A stretch of 37,530 nucleotides of DNA from Actinoplanes xinjiangensis (GTDB taxonomy: Bacteria; Actinomycetota; Actinomycetes; Mycobacteriales; Micromonosporaceae). Position numbers and translations under genes: made by a program. The notes beneath the pieces are model-generated. The model was not told the DNA's origin and searched no databases. It worked only from the letters and a program-made list of their open reading frames with translations. Of the stretch, positions 15,918-26,272 are shown in pieces (positions within the stretch are counted from its first letter, which is position 1; each line of letters starts with the position of its first letter). Location of the stretch: assembly GCF_003148685.1 (NCBI RefSeq), contig NZ_QGGR01000049.1:1-37530 (forward strand). Direction: 5' to 3'.

Positions 15918-16052
15918 GGCAGTGCGATCGGCCGCGGCGGCGCAGACTTGAGCATGCTCACCACGTGGACGTGATCGAACCGCAACGGCCCGGTTCCCGT
16001 AAGAATGACCGCGGGGCCCGTAACGGGCGGGTAACGAGGAAGGACGTAGTCG

Positions 16053-17492
16053 ATGTCGCAAAAGGCGCAGATCGGGGTCACCGGCCTGGCGGTGATGGGC
16101 CGTAACCTGGCCCGTAACTTCGCCAGGCACGGGCACACCGTGGCGTTGCACAACCGCTCCTACGGCCGCACCAAGGAGCTGGTCGAGGAGTTCGGTCACG
16201 AGGGCTCGTTCCTGCCGGCCGAGTCGGCCGAGCAGTTCGTGGCGAGCCTGGAGCGCCCGCGACGCGTCGTCATCATGGTCAAGGCCGGCCCGGCCACCGA
16301 CGCCGTGATCGACGAGTTCGCTCCGCTGCTCGAAGAGGGCGACATGCTGATCGACGCGGGCAACGCGCACTACGCGGACACCCGGCGGCGGGAGGCCGCG
16401 CTGAAGGCGAAGGGCCTGCACTTCGTCGGCGCCGGCGTCTCCGGTGGTGAGGAGGGCGCGCTGCACGGCCCGAGCATCATGCCGGGTGGCCCGAAGGAGT
16501 CGTACGAGGCGCTCGGCCCGCTGCTGGAGGACATCGCGGCGAAGGTGGACGGCGAGCCGTGCTGCGTGCACGTCGGCCCGGACGGCGCCGGCCACTTCGT
16601 GAAGATGGTGCACAACGGCATCGAGTACGCCGACATGCAGCTCATCGCCGAGGCGTACGACCTGCTGCGCCAGGTGGGCGGGCACTCCCCCGCCGACATC
16701 GCCGGCATCTTCCAGGGCTGGAACGAGGGCCGGCTCGGCTCGTACCTGATCGAGATCACCGCCGAGGTGCTCAAGCAGGTGGACGCGGCGACCGGCAAGC
16801 CGTTCGTGGACGTCGTGGTGGACCGGGCGGAGCAGAAGGGCACCGGCCGCTGGACCGTGCAGGCCGCCCTCGACCTCGGTGTGCCGGTGTCGGGTATCGC
16901 CGAGTCGGTGTTCGCCCGCGCCATCTCCGGCGGCGTGACCGAGCGTGAGGCGGCGGTCAGCGCCGGCCTGCCGGGCCCGGCGTCCGGTGGCGAGCACGTC
17001 GGCGGCGACCTGCGGGCGGATGTCGAGCAGGCCCTGTTCGCGTCGAAGATCGTGGCGTACGCGCAGGGCTTCCAGCAGATCCAGGCGGCCAGCAAGGAGT
17101 ACGGCTGGGACATCGACCCGGGTGCGATGGCGAAGATCTGGCGGGCCGGCTGCATCATCCGGGCCAAGTTCCTGGACTTCATCAAGCAGGCGTACGACAA
17201 GAACCCCGCTCTGCCGACGCTGCTGGTGGACTCGTACTTCCAGGACGCGGTCGCGGGCGCGCAGGACGCGTGGCGCCGGGTCGTGGTGACCGCCGCGCAG
17301 CAGGGCATCCCGGCTCCGGGCTTCTCGTCGGCGCTGGCCTACTACGACAGCCTGCGGGCGCAGCGCCTGCCGGCCGCCCTGATCCAGGGTCAGCGTGACT
17401 TCTTCGGCGCGCACACCTACCAGCGGGTGGACAAGCCGGGCTCGTTCCACACGCTGTGGGCCGCCGAGGGCCGTCCCGAGGTCGACGCCTGA
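16053..17492 (+). CDS. gnd: 6-phosphogluconate dehydrogenase, decarboxylating (NADP+)
   Basis: The 479-residue product has the full length of the long-chain enzyme. It opens with the NADP-binding Rossmann motif GVTGLAVMGRNLARNFARHG and continues with ALHNRSYGRTKELVEEF; the substrate region GVSGGEEGALHGPSIMPGG and the catalytic HFVKMVHNGIEYADMQ follow, then the C-terminal FFGAHTYQRVDKPGSFHTLW. It converts 6-phosphogluconate to ribulose 5-phosphate in the oxidative pentose phosphate pathway, making NADPH in the cytoplasm. ATG 16053 is preceded by AGGAAGGA. It stands between two divergent or convergent GGDEF genes; its stop lies only 3 bases from the end of the downstream convergent GGDEF gene. 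The partner zwf is not in the window. Confidence 0.97.
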   Translation: MSQKAQIGVTGLAVMGRNLARNFARHGHTVALHNRSYGRTKELVEEFGHEGSFLPAESAEQFVASLERPRRVVIMVKAGPATDAVIDEFAPLLEEGDMLIDAGNAHYADTRRREAALKAKGLHFVGAGVSGGEEGALHGPSIMPGGPKESYEALGPLLEDIAAKVDGEPCCVHVGPDGAGHFVKMVHNGIEYADMQLIAEAYDLLRQVGGHSPADIAGIFQGWNEGRLGSYLIEITAEVLKQVDAATGKPFVDVVVDRAEQKGTGRWTVQAALDLGVPVSGIAESVFARAISGGVTEREAAVSAGLPGPASGGEHVGGDLRADVEQALFASKIVAYAQGFQQIQAASKEYGWDIDPGAMAKIWRAGCIIRAKFLDFIKQAYDKNPALPTLLVDSYFQDAVAGAQDAWRRVVVTAAQQGIPAPGFSSALAYYDSLRAQRLPAALIQGQRDFFGAHTYQRVDKPGSFHTLWAAEGRPEVDA

Positions 17493-17495
17493 CGC

Positions 17496-18941
17496 TCAGA
17501 TCGTCGCCGGTTCCGGTTCCGGCGCCGCGGGTCGCGCCTTCACGGCGTACATCGCGGCGTCGGCCCGGGCGATGAGGCTCTCCCGGTCGGCGCCGTCGCC
17601 GGGCCAGGCGGTGGCGGTGCCGACGGAGGCGCCGATCCGCACGGTGCCGCCGGTGATCGGGATGGGTTCGCACAGCGCGGCGGTGATCCGGTCGGCGACG
17701 GGTTCGCCGCCGCACTGGAGGATCATGAACTCGTCGCCGCCGAGCCGGCCGACCGCGTCGTGCGGGCCGGCCACGGCGGACAGGCGGCGCGCGACGGCCT
17801 GGAGCACGGCGTCGCCGGCCTGGTGGCCGTACCGGTCGTTGACGGGTTTGAAGCCGTCGAGGTCGCACAGCAGGAGGGTGACCTCGGAGATCTCGCCTCG
17901 GTCGAGGGCGTCCATCGCCTCGTCGATCTTCGTGACGATGTGCCGCCGGTTGTAGAGGCCGGTCAGTTCGTCGTGGTGGGCCTGGTGGGCGAGGGTCCGT
18001 TCGGCGCGGGCCCGCTGGGACGAGAGCAGGCGCAGGCGCAGCACCACCATCGGCACCACGAGCATGGTGGCGACCGGCAGGACCACGCTGGCCGGGCCGT
18101 CGGCACGGACGGCCTGTACGACGGCGATCAGCGGGTTGGCGCAGAGCGCGGCGCCGAGCAGCCCGAGCGGCGGGTGCCGGGTGACGGCGGGCCCGGGGGC
18201 CGGTTCGGTGACCCCCCTCGCGGTCGGCAGAATCGGGCCGACGGCGAGGGTCAGGTAGGCCAGCATCATGATCTGGGCGGTCCAGACCGCGCTGCCGTCG
18301 ATGGTGAGCACCGCGACGACGTCGTTGGCCAGGGTCAGCGAGGCGGTCAGCACCAGATAGCCGAGCGGGCCCCGGGCGCCGTGGGCGGTGATGCCGATCC
18401 GGATGAGGCAGCCGAGTACGGCGGCGAGCACCAGGACGTCACTGAAGAGCAGCGCCTTGCCCAGGGCGGTGGCGTGCGACCCGAGGTGCGGCCCGATCAG
18501 CCATTCCCAGAGGGGACCTGCGGCGCAGAGCCCGAACAGGGCGGCGTCGATCAGGCCGCCCGGGTCGGTACGGCCGTGCCGGCGCAGCGCGGTGGCGGTG
18601 CCGACCAGGAACAGCAGGTGCGCGGAGGCCATCACGAGGTCGGTGACGGAACCCTCGGCGCGGCCGAAGTGGTGCCCGGGGATCCAGTCGGGCCACATCA
18701 CCGTGCCGAGGGTGAGGAATCCCAGCCCGGCGACGGCGGCGAGCCACGGCCCGCGGTCGGTGAGGTGCCCGGCGCCGAGGGCCAGCAGATACGTCACGAT
18801 GGGCACGGCCGTGACCAGCGCGAAGATGACGTTGCGCAGCTCCGGGTCGGCCAGGGCGTATCCGCCGACGGTGGTCACCGCCAGCAGGAGCAGCCCCGCA
18901 TGCACGGGCCATGCAGGCGCCGTCGCACGTGGCCATCCCAT
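17496..18941 (-). CDS. Membrane-anchored diguanylate cyclase (GGDEF), second copy
   Basis: ATG 18941 lies behind GAGGAGAGG and gives 481 residues. The N-terminal ~310 residues have eight or more membrane helices, then RLLSSQRARAERTLAHQAHHDELTGLYNRRH introduces the GGDEF domain; the active site GGDEF is at 401-405. Two features of the GTP-binding domain, CDLDGFKPVNDRYGHQAGD and RADAAMYAVK, are intact, so cyclase activity is expected. The I-site Arg is replaced by Gly while the Asp remains. The architecture matches the protein at 14511-15917, and the two are probably distant paralogues. It is the last gene of the same-strand series pgm, GGDEF-EAL, MFS, GGDEF. Confidence 0.92.
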   Translation of the reverse strand: MGWPRATAPAWPVHAGLLLLAVTTVGGYALADPELRNVIFALVTAVPIVTYLLALGAGHLTDRGPWLAAVAGLGFLTLGTVMWPDWIPGHHFGRAEGSVTDLVMASAHLLFLVGTATALRRHGRTDPGGLIDAALFGLCAAGPLWEWLIGPHLGSHATALGKALLFSDVLVLAAVLGCLIRIGITAHGARGPLGYLVLTASLTLANDVVAVLTIDGSAVWTAQIMMLAYLTLAVGPILPTARGVTEPAPGPAVTRHPPLGLLGAALCANPLIAVVQAVRADGPASVVLPVATMLVVPMVVLRLRLLSSQRARAERTLAHQAHHDELTGLYNRRHIVTKIDEAMDALDRGEISEVTLLLCDLDGFKPVNDRYGHQAGDAVLQAVARRLSAVAGPHDAVGRLGGDEFMILQCGGEPVADRITAALCEPIPITGGTVRIGASVGTATAWPGDGADRESLIARADAAMYAVKARPAAPEPEPATI

Positions 18942-19008
18942 GGGTGTGTCCTCTCCTCGATTCCTCCCGTCGCAGGCAGATCGGCGTCCCGGCTCGCGGT
19001 CTGAGGAA

Positions 19009-20349
19009 TCAGGCGGACACGGTGACCGGGGAATCCTCGGCGACGCGCCCGCTCAACGACCGGTAGGGGCGGCTGAGCAGGGCGAGCAGGGTGGCGATCA
19101 CACCGATGATCCCGGTGAGCACGAACACCAGCGCCATGCCGCGGTCGGGTCCGGTGCCGAACCAGGAGCCGATGGCGTCCGCCCCGGCACCGCCGTCGCT
19201 CATGAACGGGATGAACACGAACTGGGTGATCGGCGAGATGAGGAACGCGGTCAGCGGTGACGCGGCCTGCTCGACGCTCTGGGCCAGACCGAAGACGCGG
19301 CCCTGCCGCTCGTACGGGACGACGCGCTGGAGGATGGTCTGCTCGGCGGCCTCGGCGTACGGCATGAGCAGCATGTACAGGTACATCCCGATCGCCATCG
19401 GGATGATCGACGCCCAGAGCGGGAAGACCAGGATGATCACCCAGAGGACCACGTTGATCAGCAGCAGCAACCGGACCGGGCGGGACCCCAGGCCGGTACG
19501 CGCCACCAGCAGCCCACCGACGATGAAGCCGGTGCTGAGCACACCCCACAGCAGGCCCCACGTCTGCACGGAGACGAGCGACAGCCCGTAGGCGTCGGCG
19601 AGCGCCATGAACACGCCGCCGAGGAAGTTGTTGAACGTGGAGAACAGGATCAGCGCGGGCAGCCCCGGCACCGCGCCGATGAGCCGCAGTGTGCCCCGCA
19701 GGTCGACACCGGGCACGGCGGGTTCCGCGTCGGGGGCGGCCTGGCGTTCCGGGATGGTGATGAAGGCCAGGTGGACGATCGAGAGCGCGAGCACCACGAG
19801 CGCCAGCACGAGTATCGAGAACATGCCGTCGAAGGCGACCAGGACCCCGCTGATCACCGAGGTGACCAGGAAGGTGGTGCCGGAGACCGTGCCGACCAGG
19901 CCGTTGGCCCGGTCCCGGCGGTCCTCGTCGATGAGCAGGGTGACCAGCGTCGGCAGGGCGATGGTGCGGACGTTGCCGGCGATCACCCCGAACATCAGCA
20001 GCAGGACGAACATCCAGAGCCGCGCGTCCGCCGGGTCACGGAAGGCCTCCTCCGGGACGGCCTGGTAGACGGCGAGAGCCGCCGCGTACAGCGCCAGTGA
20101 GGCGACCGCCGAACCCTGGAGGGTGGTCTTCTTGCGGTGCCCGTCGACGAGGCTGCCGAACCAGATGCCGGTGAGCGCGGTCAGCACCAGGAAGATCCCG
20201 GAGATCATGCCGGTCGCGAAGACCGACTTCGTCTGGAGGTACGTCCAGAAGGTGACGGCGAACCAGACACTGAAGTTGATGATCGACACCAGTCCGGTGT
20301 TGAGCAACAACTGGTAGAAGGTACGTACATGGCCGGTGATGACGGTCAT
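19009..20349 (-). CDS. MFS transporter, 12-helix exporter type
   Basis: The 446-residue hydrophobic product has about twelve membrane helices and the motif-A-like loop FGSLVDGHRKKTTL between helices 2 and 3, of the type found in MefA/EntS-like exporters. It also has LIDEDRRDRANGL and VVPYERQGRVFGLAQSVEQ, conserved in the same group at the second repeat. The substrate is unknown; macrolides, siderophores or other small molecules are all possible in this group. A GGAGG lies 15 bases before ATG 20349, somewhat far. It sits between two c-di-GMP genes on the same strand with gaps of 48 and 67 bases. Confidence 0.9.
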   Translation of the reverse strand: MTVITGHVRTFYQLLLNTGLVSIINFSVWFAVTFWTYLQTKSVFATGMISGIFLVLTALTGIWFGSLVDGHRKKTTLQGSAVASLALYAAALAVYQAVPEEAFRDPADARLWMFVLLLMFGVIAGNVRTIALPTLVTLLIDEDRRDRANGLVGTVSGTTFLVTSVISGVLVAFDGMFSILVLALVVLALSIVHLAFITIPERQAAPDAEPAVPGVDLRGTLRLIGAVPGLPALILFSTFNNFLGGVFMALADAYGLSLVSVQTWGLLWGVLSTGFIVGGLLVARTGLGSRPVRLLLLINVVLWVIILVFPLWASIIPMAIGMYLYMLLMPYAEAAEQTILQRVVPYERQGRVFGLAQSVEQAASPLTAFLISPITQFVFIPFMSDGGAGADAIGSWFGTGPDRGMALVFVLTGIIGVIATLLALLSRPYRSLSGRVAEDSPVTVSA

Positions 20350-20397
20350 GCGTGCACGGTAGTACCTCCACCCCGCTTCAGGTCCAATCGATGAGGA

Positions 20398-22698
20398 TCA
20401 GGCGGCGGCGACCGGATCGGCGGCCATCAGTGCACCGCAGTCGGCGGCGGGCAGTGGTTTGGCCATGAAGAAGCCCTGGCCGTACCGGTAGCCGATGTCG
20501 CGCAGCCGGTCCAGCTGCCCCTGGGTCTCGATGCCCTCGGCCACCGCCTTGAGCTGAAGGTGCTCGGCCAGCTGGGCGACCGCGGCGGCGACGGCGAGCC
20601 GGCCCCGGTCGGCACCGTCGGCGATGCCGTCGACGAACGACTTGTCGAGTTTGAGCACGTCGACCGGGAACGCCCGCAGCAGACTGAGCGACGACTGGCC
20701 GGTGCCGAAGTCGTCGAGCGCCAGCCGTACGCCCATGTCGTGCAGTGCCTGGAGGGCCTCCTGGACCTGCCAGCCGTCGACCACCGACGACTCGGTGACC
20801 TCGAGGATCAGGTTGCGGGAGGTGAGACCGGTGTCGCTGAGCACGGCCGCGACCTCGTCGACGAACCCGGTCGCCCGCAACTGCCGGACGGCCACGTTGA
20901 CGTTGACCGCCTCGACCGCACCCGGGCCGTACTCCGAGCGCCATCGGGCCAACTGCTCACACGCCTCCCGCAGCACCCACGCGCCGAGCGGCACGATCAG
21001 CCCGGAGCGCTCGGCGACCGGGATGAACTCGCCCGGCGACACGAACCCGCGGGACGGATGCTGCCAGCGGACCAGCGCCTCGCAGCCGTGCAGGCGGCCG
21101 GTGACCAGGTCGAAGACGGGCTGATAGAGCAGCCGCAGCTCGCCCCGGGCGATGCCGTTGCGCAGTTCACCGGCCAGCGTGGCGTGGTTGATCATGTCGT
21201 CGCGCATGCGGGGCTCGAACCGGACGAACGAGGCCTTGCCGCTCTCCTTGGCCGCGTACATCGCGATGTCGGCATTGCGCAGCACCTCGTCGGCGCCCTC
21301 GCCGTCGCCGGGGATGGCGATGCCGGCGCTGGCGTGCAGCAGCAGCTGCTGTTCGCCGACGCGGAACGGGTCGGCGAGGGCCAGCAGGAGCCGGTTGGCG
21401 GCCGCCTCCGCGGCCACCGGGTCGCCGTCGGCCAGGAGTACGGCGAACTCGTCGCCGCCGAGCCGGGCCGGCATCTCGTCACCGGTACACCGCTCGCGCA
21501 GCCGCTGGGAGACCTGGAAGAGCAGCTGGTCGCCGGCGGCCGGGCCGATCGTGTCGTTGATCATCTTGAAGTCGTCGACGTCGATCAGCACCGCGGCGGC
21601 CGGCAGGCCGGCGTCCAGCCGCTCGCCGAGGGCGACCAGGAACCGGGTCCGGTTGGGCAGCCCGGTCAGGTTGTCACTGAGCGCGAGGCGTTCGAGTTCG
21701 GCCTGCTGGCGGCGGATCCCGCGCAGGGCGAGGGTGTTCTCGCGCAGACTGAGCAGCTGGCGGGCGACGACACAGCCGGTGATCAGGAGGGCGCCGATGA
21801 TGACGATGCGCTGGCGGGCGTTCATGTCCTGGGCGCTGACCGTGATCACCAGCCCGGCCGTGGCGATCACCGCGGCGAACGGCAGCATGTCGAACACCGA
21901 GCGGGCCGGGAACGACGAGGCCGACGGCCGGGTCAGGGCACGGCGCTGGAGGTAGGCGCCGATGCACATGGCGGCGCCGGTGAGCGGCAGGGCGAGCACG
22001 GACAGCGCCAGCCGGGACCGGTCGTCACCGGCGATCAGCAGGATGGTGCCGGCGACGCAGGTGACCGGGCCGGTGGTGAGCACCCGCAGTGCGGCCGGGT
22101 CGACGACCGTCTCCGGGGCGGCCGCCGACTTGCCGACCACGACGAGCAGCAGCACACCGCCGACCCCGACGACGGCGGCGATCACCTTGTCGCTGAGCGA
22201 GGTGCCGGCGGGGGCCAGGTCGAGTACCACGTACCAGAAGATCAGGGCACTGGCGATGGCGATCGTCAGCGTGTCGAGCGTCCCGCGCAGCCAGCACAGC
22301 GCGGTGCGGCGGGGAGCCGGCAGCCCGAGGAACGCGGCCAGCAGCAGGCTGACGCCGAGCATCATCGGGACCGCGACCCAGATCGACATGCCGGTGTTGT
22401 TGTTGGCCCGCGCCAGGGCGATGACGGCCGTCAGCGCCAGACTGGCGGCGGCGAACTCTAGCCGGAGCCAGAAGGTGCGCACCGGCCTGGCCAGCTCGCC
22501 CGCCCGGACGATCCGATGGCAGGCGAACGCACCCGCGGCGAGCGCGAACGGCCCACCGTAGTAGCCGTAGGTGACGTCGTCGGCGCTGCGGATCACCAGC
22601 CACACGAGCACGCCGATGGTCGCCCACACACTGACCAGCACGGGTGCCAGTCCCCCGGAGGAGAGCCGGGACTCGGTGGCGCTCTCGGGTGCGGTCAT
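20398..22698 (-). CDS. Membrane GGDEF-EAL protein (c-di-GMP cyclase/phosphodiesterase)
   Basis: From ATG 22698 the protein has 766 residues. A TTG one codon earlier is better spaced from the AGGAG site, so either may be used. About nine membrane helices fill residues 20-325. A linker (RGIRRQQAELERLALSDNLTGLPNRTR) leads to the GGDEF domain, active site 414-418, then the EAL domain with E-A-L at 540-542, EVTES, D-D-F-G-T-G (from 662) and AVAEGIET. Both catalytic signatures appear intact, so the protein may make and break c-di-GMP, or one half may be regulatory. No I-site RxxD precedes GGDEF. The leader contains an inverted repeat covering the ribosome binding site. Confidence 0.94.
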   Translation of the reverse strand: MTAPESATESRLSSGGLAPVLVSVWATIGVLVWLVIRSADDVTYGYYGGPFALAAGAFACHRIVRAGELARPVRTFWLRLEFAAASLALTAVIALARANNNTGMSIWVAVPMMLGVSLLLAAFLGLPAPRRTALCWLRGTLDTLTIAIASALIFWYVVLDLAPAGTSLSDKVIAAVVGVGGVLLLVVVGKSAAAPETVVDPAALRVLTTGPVTCVAGTILLIAGDDRSRLALSVLALPLTGAAMCIGAYLQRRALTRPSASSFPARSVFDMLPFAAVIATAGLVITVSAQDMNARQRIVIIGALLITGCVVARQLLSLRENTLALRGIRRQQAELERLALSDNLTGLPNRTRFLVALGERLDAGLPAAAVLIDVDDFKMINDTIGPAAGDQLLFQVSQRLRERCTGDEMPARLGGDEFAVLLADGDPVAAEAAANRLLLALADPFRVGEQQLLLHASAGIAIPGDGEGADEVLRNADIAMYAAKESGKASFVRFEPRMRDDMINHATLAGELRNGIARGELRLLYQPVFDLVTGRLHGCEALVRWQHPSRGFVSPGEFIPVAERSGLIVPLGAWVLREACEQLARWRSEYGPGAVEAVNVNVAVRQLRATGFVDEVAAVLSDTGLTSRNLILEVTESSVVDGWQVQEALQALHDMGVRLALDDFGTGQSSLSLLRAFPVDVLKLDKSFVDGIADGADRGRLAVAAAVAQLAEHLQLKAVAEGIETQGQLDRLRDIGYRYGQGFFMAKPLPAADCGALMAADPVAAA

Positions 22699-22707
22699 CA
22701 ATCTGTA

Positions 22708-22763
22708 CGGCTCCTGCCCGGATCAGCCGGTCTGCTTACGACTGACTGTCGGCGCAGGAGCCG
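22708..22763 (-). promoter_or_regulatory. Leader hairpin covering the ribosome binding site of the GGDEF-EAL gene
   Basis: On the minus strand a perfect 10-base inverted repeat, CGGCTCCTGC (22763 to 22754) and GCAGGAGCCG (22717 to 22708), is separated by 36 bases. The second arm contains AGGAG, the Shine-Dalgarno site of the GGDEF-EAL gene. A shorter GCCG/CGGC pair inside the loop could extend the structure. It fills most of the gap after pgm, so it could act as a translational switch, a processing site or a pgm terminator. Confidence 0.55.
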
Positions 22764-22781
22764 TCGACCTGAGACGAACGC

Positions 22782-24407
<1,626 letters not shown>

Positions 24408-24434
24408 GACAGCTCCCTCGGTGGCGGGGTCAGG

Positions 24435-24460
24435 CGCTGTGACGGATCGTATCCACAGCG
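24435..24460. promoter_or_regulatory. Inverted repeat between pgm and the CopC-CopD gene
   Basis: Arms CGCTGTG (24435-24441) and CACAGCG (24454-24460) with 12 bases between, inside the 94-base divergent spacer. The arm centres lie about 19 bases apart, close to two helical turns, which suits a dimeric repressor site. No regulator is known for it. Confidence 0.35.
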
Positions 24461-24501
24461 TCTGCTTGAACCTTTCCCACCGGGGATACGAACTACCCCA
24501 T

Positions 24502-26235
24502 GTGACCCGGGTGCTCGCTGTTCTGTTCGTGCTGCTGACCGCCGTTCTCGTGCTGCCCGCGTCGCCCGCGTCGGCGCACGCCGCGACGGTCGGATCGAAT
24601 CCCGCTCCGGGAAGTGTGATCGGCGCCTCCCCGTCGGAGGTGACCGTGACGTTCAGCGAGCCGGTCACTCCGGTCGAGGGGCGGGTGCAGGTGATCGCGC
24701 CGGACGGCGAGCGGATCTCCGGGAAGGTCCAGGGCGGCGGCACCGTGCTGCGGATCCCGGTCCGCAAGGCGGGCAAGCCGCTGGGCACCTACCTGATCAG
24801 CTTCCGGGTCATCTCGGCCGACAGCCACCCGGTCGGCGGTGCCATCACCTTCTCGGTGGGCGCGCCGTCGGCCCGCCCCGAGGAGCCCGCCGCGACCACC
24901 GGGCCGCATCCGTCGGTCGCGGTCGCCGTTCCCCTGCTCAAGACCATCGGGTACGCCGGGGTCACGCTCATCGTCGGACCGGCGCTCTTCCTGGCCTTCC
25001 TGTGGCCGCCACGGCGTTCCCGGGCCGGTGCGCTGCGGATGATCCGGATCGGTCTCGCACTGACCGCTGCGGCCACCCTCGGCGCTCTCGGCACCCAGGC
25101 GCAGCAGGGCTCCGGAGCCCCCGTCTGGTCGTTGACGGCCGGCGAGTTCACCGAGGTGGTGGCCAGTCAGTACGGTCTGCTGCTGCTCGCGCGCCTGGCG
25201 GTTCTGGGTGCTCTGGCCGTACTGCTGCCGCCCCTGCTGCGCCGGCCACGACGTACCGTGACCGTGCCGCGGACCGCGCCCGCCCCCGTTCTGGTGGGCG
25301 CTGGTGCGCCCGTGCCGGAGCCGGCGCCCGCCGTGCCACCGCGACCGCAGGTCACCCCGCGCCGGGCACGGGCCTGGACGGTTCTCGGGCTCGGCGCCGC
25401 CGGGCTGGCCACGTGGCCGATGACCGGTCACGCCATCGCCGTTCCGCTACCGGCGGTGACCATCACGGCCGGGGTCGTACACATGGCGGCGATGGCCGTC
25501 TGGCTCGGTGGGCTGGTGACGCTCACCGTGTTCCTGCTGCGCGGCACCCACGAGCGGATCCTCGGGGTGGTGCTGCCGGTGTGGTCACGCTGGGCGGCGC
25601 TCGCGGTGATCTGGCTGGTCATGGCCGGTGCGGTGCAGGCGGTCATCCAGGTCGGCTCGGTGCCCGCCCTGTGGCGGACCGACTACGGGCGGCTGCTGCT
25701 GGTCAAACTCGCCATTCTGGCGGCGGTGCTGGCCGCGGCGGCCGGTGCCCGCCGGATGGTGAACCGGTCCCGCAACGGCCGCGGTCTGCGGCGCACCGTC
25801 GGTGTCGAGGTGGCGGCGAGCGTGGTGATCCTGGCGCTGAGCTCGGTGCTGGTGCAGGTCGACCCGGGGCGCAGCGCGGCCGCGAACGAGGCGGCGGTCA
25901 GCGGCCGGGGCGTCTCCGAGACGCTGACCAGCGATCTCTACACCGTGCAGTTCAACATCTACCCGGTCGAGCTGGGAGAGTACAACACGGTGCACGCCTT
26001 CCTCTACCGGCCGGACGGCGCGCCGTTGCAGGCCGCGGAGTGGGAGGTCTCGGCCCGGCTCCTCGACCCGCCGCTGGAGGCGGTGAAACAGCCGATGGCC
26101 GGCATCCTGCCGGGTAACCAGGCCCTCGGCTCGCTGGCGTTCCCGCTGGCCGGCACGTATGAGGTGGTCTTCACGATCCGGGTCAGCGAGATCGACCGCG
26201 CGAGCGTGAAGACGACCGTGACCGTCGGCGGGTGA
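24502..26235 (+). CDS. CopC-CopD fusion, copper resistance/uptake protein
   Basis: GTG 24502 gives 577 residues. A Sec signal peptide (to about residue 25) ends ASA, leaving H26 as the mature N-terminus, a position typical of the CopC copper-binding His brace. The CopC beta-domain continues with NPAPGSVIGASPSEVTVTFSEPV and H109 in D-S-H-P-V-G-G, the second conserved His. From about residue 150 to 455 there are about eight membrane helices forming the CopD part, with a Pro-rich loop near residue 265 and a membrane-proximal C-terminal extracytoplasmic domain from about 460. The fusion is common in actinobacteria; it is thought to bind and move copper across the membrane, but direction is not established. 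No good ribosome binding site precedes the GTG. Confidence 0.9.
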   Translation: MTRVLAVLFVLLTAVLVLPASPASAHAATVGSNPAPGSVIGASPSEVTVTFSEPVTPVEGRVQVIAPDGERISGKVQGGGTVLRIPVRKAGKPLGTYLISFRVISADSHPVGGAITFSVGAPSARPEEPAATTGPHPSVAVAVPLLKTIGYAGVTLIVGPALFLAFLWPPRRSRAGALRMIRIGLALTAAATLGALGTQAQQGSGAPVWSLTAGEFTEVVASQYGLLLLARLAVLGALAVLLPPLLRRPRRTVTVPRTAPAPVLVGAGAPVPEPAPAVPPRPQVTPRRARAWTVLGLGAAGLATWPMTGHAIAVPLPAVTITAGVVHMAAMAVWLGGLVTLTVFLLRGTHERILGVVLPVWSRWAALAVIWLVMAGAVQAVIQVGSVPALWRTDYGRLLLVKLAILAAVLAAAAGARRMVNRSRNGRGLRRTVGVEVAASVVILALSSVLVQVDPGRSAAANEAAVSGRGVSETLTSDLYTVQFNIYPVELGEYNTVHAFLYRPDGAPLQAAEWEVSARLLDPPLEAVKQPMAGILPGNQALGSLAFPLAGTYEVVFTIRVSEIDRASVKTTVTVGG

Positions 26236-26272
26236 CGGCGGGCGGCGGGGCCGGCCCGGCTAAGGTCTCGGC

